From the NCBI GenBank assembly GCA_026396205.1, contig JAPLXF010000025.1:1-5739 (forward strand): a stretch of 5,739 nt of DNA, written 5' to 3'. The notes beneath the pieces were generated by a model. It made no database searches. It saw only the letters and a program-made list of their open reading frames with translations, and had not been told where the DNA came from. This document shows, piece by piece, positions 4,606 to 5,739 of the stretch. Source of the stretch: Candidatus Moraniibacteriota bacterium. GTDB taxonomy: Bacteria > Patescibacteriota > Minisyncoccia > Moranbacterales > UBA2206. Both the position numbers and the translations under genes were made by a program. Position 1 is the stretch's first letter. Each line of letters begins with the position of its first letter.

Positions 4606-5739
4606 TAAATTTCCCGATCCGAGGACGACCAATCCCAAGGAAAAGCGCGTGCAAAGAATTTTGGAAACCATCCCGGGAATTTTAACTTGGCTGACGTTGA
4701 TTGGTATGGTGGTTTTTTCTTTTATCGTGCCCATTTGGGTGGCGGTTTTTATCATTCTTTTTGATATTTATTGGATTTTCAGGACTATTTTTATTGCCGC
4801 CTATTCGATAGCCGGTTACCGGAAGCTCAGAGAGGGGAAAGAGATTGATTGGTGGGAAAGATGCCAGAATATCGCCGATCCGGGCAAATATAAGGAAGCG
4901 ATAAAAGAAAGAATTGGAAAAATGAAAGACAGCCTTAAATTCGGCGGGGGAATGAAACGGAAAGAAAAAAAGATTTTAAAAAGGGCTATTAAGCATCAGG
5001 CAAAATATCTTTTAACAGTTGAAAATTTGGAGAAAGTGCAAAACCAAATTTTGGATTGGCGGGAAATTGTCCATGTGGTAATGCTGCCGACGGCTACTGA
5101 ACCGGCCAGCGTGATTGAACCAGCCATTCAGGCGGTCGCCGATTCTAATTTTCCCAATCAGCAGATAATCATTCTTTTAGCCACGGAAGAACGGGAGCCA
5201 AAAGAAAGAAGACTGAAAAAAATCAATTATCTCAAGCAAAAATTCCAGGGAGTTTTCCGGGATTTTATCGTAACTACGCATATTGTCCGGGGCAACGAGA
5301 TGAAAGCCAAAGGTTCCAACGCCACTTTTGCGGCCAAGGAGCTGGTGAAATATCTGGAAGAGAGAAAAGTGGATTTTCAGAAAGTCATTTTTTCCAATTT
5401 TGACTGTGACAGTGTGGCGCATCCGCAGTATTTCGCCGCTCTGACTTATGAATATATCACCGATCCCAACCGGCTCAAGCGCTCCTACCAGCCTTTGCCG
5501 ATGTACCACAATAATCTTTGGGATACCAACGCTTTCGTGCGGGTAATTGTAACCGGTTCCAGTTTCTGGCACATTTTTCAAAGCACGCGCAACGAAGGCA
5601 TGGTTACTTTTTCTTCCCACAGCGAACCTTTTGATACTTTGGTGAAAGTTGATTTCTGGCCGCTCAATATGATCAGTGAAGACTCCATAATTTACTGGAA
5701 ATGTTTTACTTACTATGCCGGCGATTATCAAGTCAAGCC
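4550..5739 (+). CDS. Membrane-anchored GT-A (family 2-like) glycosyltransferase, 3' partial
   Basis: The frame is open for 396 codons to the window edge. After a Lys/Asn-rich N-terminus, two membrane helices span about residues 41-90 (IPGILTWLTL... through FIAAYSIAGY), followed by a cytoplasmic basic segment (91-170). The GT-A core starts at HVVMLPTATEPASVIEPAI (175-193). It continues with a sugar-nucleotide region, GNEMKAKGSNATFAAKEL (248-265), the metal-binding DxD as D285-C-D287, and the catalytic-type SEDS with E377/D378. A downstream Q-x-x-R-W motif and C-terminal helices would be expected beyond the window. It probably transfers or polymerises sugars for a surface glycan; donor and acceptor are not deducible. 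The start is uncertain. ATG 4550 has no SD and lies in a hairpin loop. GTG 4649 (residue 34) has AAGGA 7 nt upstream and would place the inverted repeat outside the gene. I prefer 4550 because residues 20-33 read like real coding sequence. Confidence 0.85.
   Translation, partial: MNDLNNKKSVRNKSAVTGFKFPDPRTTNPKEKRVQRILETIPGILTWLTLIGMVVFSFIVPIWVAVFIILFDIYWIFRTIFIAAYSIAGYRKLREGKEIDWWERCQNIADPGKYKEAIKERIGKMKDSLKFGGGMKRKEKKILKRAIKHQAKYLLTVENLEKVQNQILDWREIVHVVMLPTATEPASVIEPAIQAVADSNFPNQQIIILLATEEREPKERRLKKINYLKQKFQGVFRDFIVTTHIVRGNEMKAKGSNATFAAKELVKYLEERKVDFQKVIFSNFDCDSVAHPQYFAALTYEYITDPNRLKRSYQPLPMYHNNLWDTNAFVRVIVTGSSFWHIFQSTRNEGMVTFSSHSEPFDTLVKVDFWPLNMISEDSIIYWKCFTYYAGDYQVK

Noticed and set aside
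5177..5731. 184-codon minus-strand open frame opposite the glycosyltransferase
   Set aside because: The plus strand has GT-A motifs (DCD, SEDS) and membrane helices in good order. The antisense frame shows no recognisable domain and is a shadow of codon bias.

Overview
This window looks like a piece of a Patescibacteria (CPR, probably Parcubacteria-group) chromosome. The evidence is the gene set: a short RmuC, a winged-helix protein fused to a nucleotidyltransferase-like domain, a small three-helix membrane protein with an HYNVYFGVD motif, and a membrane-anchored GT-A glycosyltransferase. I recall all four types from CPR genomes. Other hints are the moderately AT-rich sequence, short intergenic gaps and start codons mostly without a Shine-Dalgarno (SD) sequence. 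The assignment rests on recollection of protein style, since no search could be run.

Layout. Positions 1-47 may hold the first codons of a minus-strand gene. Positions 48-210 are intergenic and carry a possible promoter flanked by an 8-bp inverted repeat, followed by a perfect AGGAGG. Gene 211-2043 encodes a 610-residue secreted protein: signal peptide, CHAP-type amidase/peptidase domain, two CARDB-like domains, a Thr/Ser-rich linker, and an aromatic-rich C-terminal domain I cannot name. A strong intrinsic terminator (2082-2117) closes that unit. A promoter (2108-2136) embedded in the terminator's T-rich end probably drives the winged-helix gene 2178-2777.

The 209-bp gap 2778-2986 is almost entirely palindromic. 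It holds a short hairpin overlapping the stop codon, a REP-like word ending in GAGGGATCT, and a 143-nt near-perfect foldback. RmuC follows at 2987-4093, then the small membrane protein at 4132-4524 (38-nt gap) and the glycosyltransferase from 4550 to the window edge (25-nt gap). These three are co-directional and probably one transcript. A perfect 15-bp inverted repeat encloses the proposed start codon of the glycosyltransferase.

How the parts fit: the secreted CHAP protein and the glycosyltransferase both suggest cell-envelope work (cutting or binding peptidoglycan, and making a surface glycan). RmuC is a DNA-maintenance protein with no obvious link to them. I see no tRNA, rRNA, CRISPR array, transposase or phage gene. 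The most noteworthy items are the CHAP/CARDB multidomain secreted protein, the 143-nt foldback, and the inverted repeat around the glycosyltransferase start.
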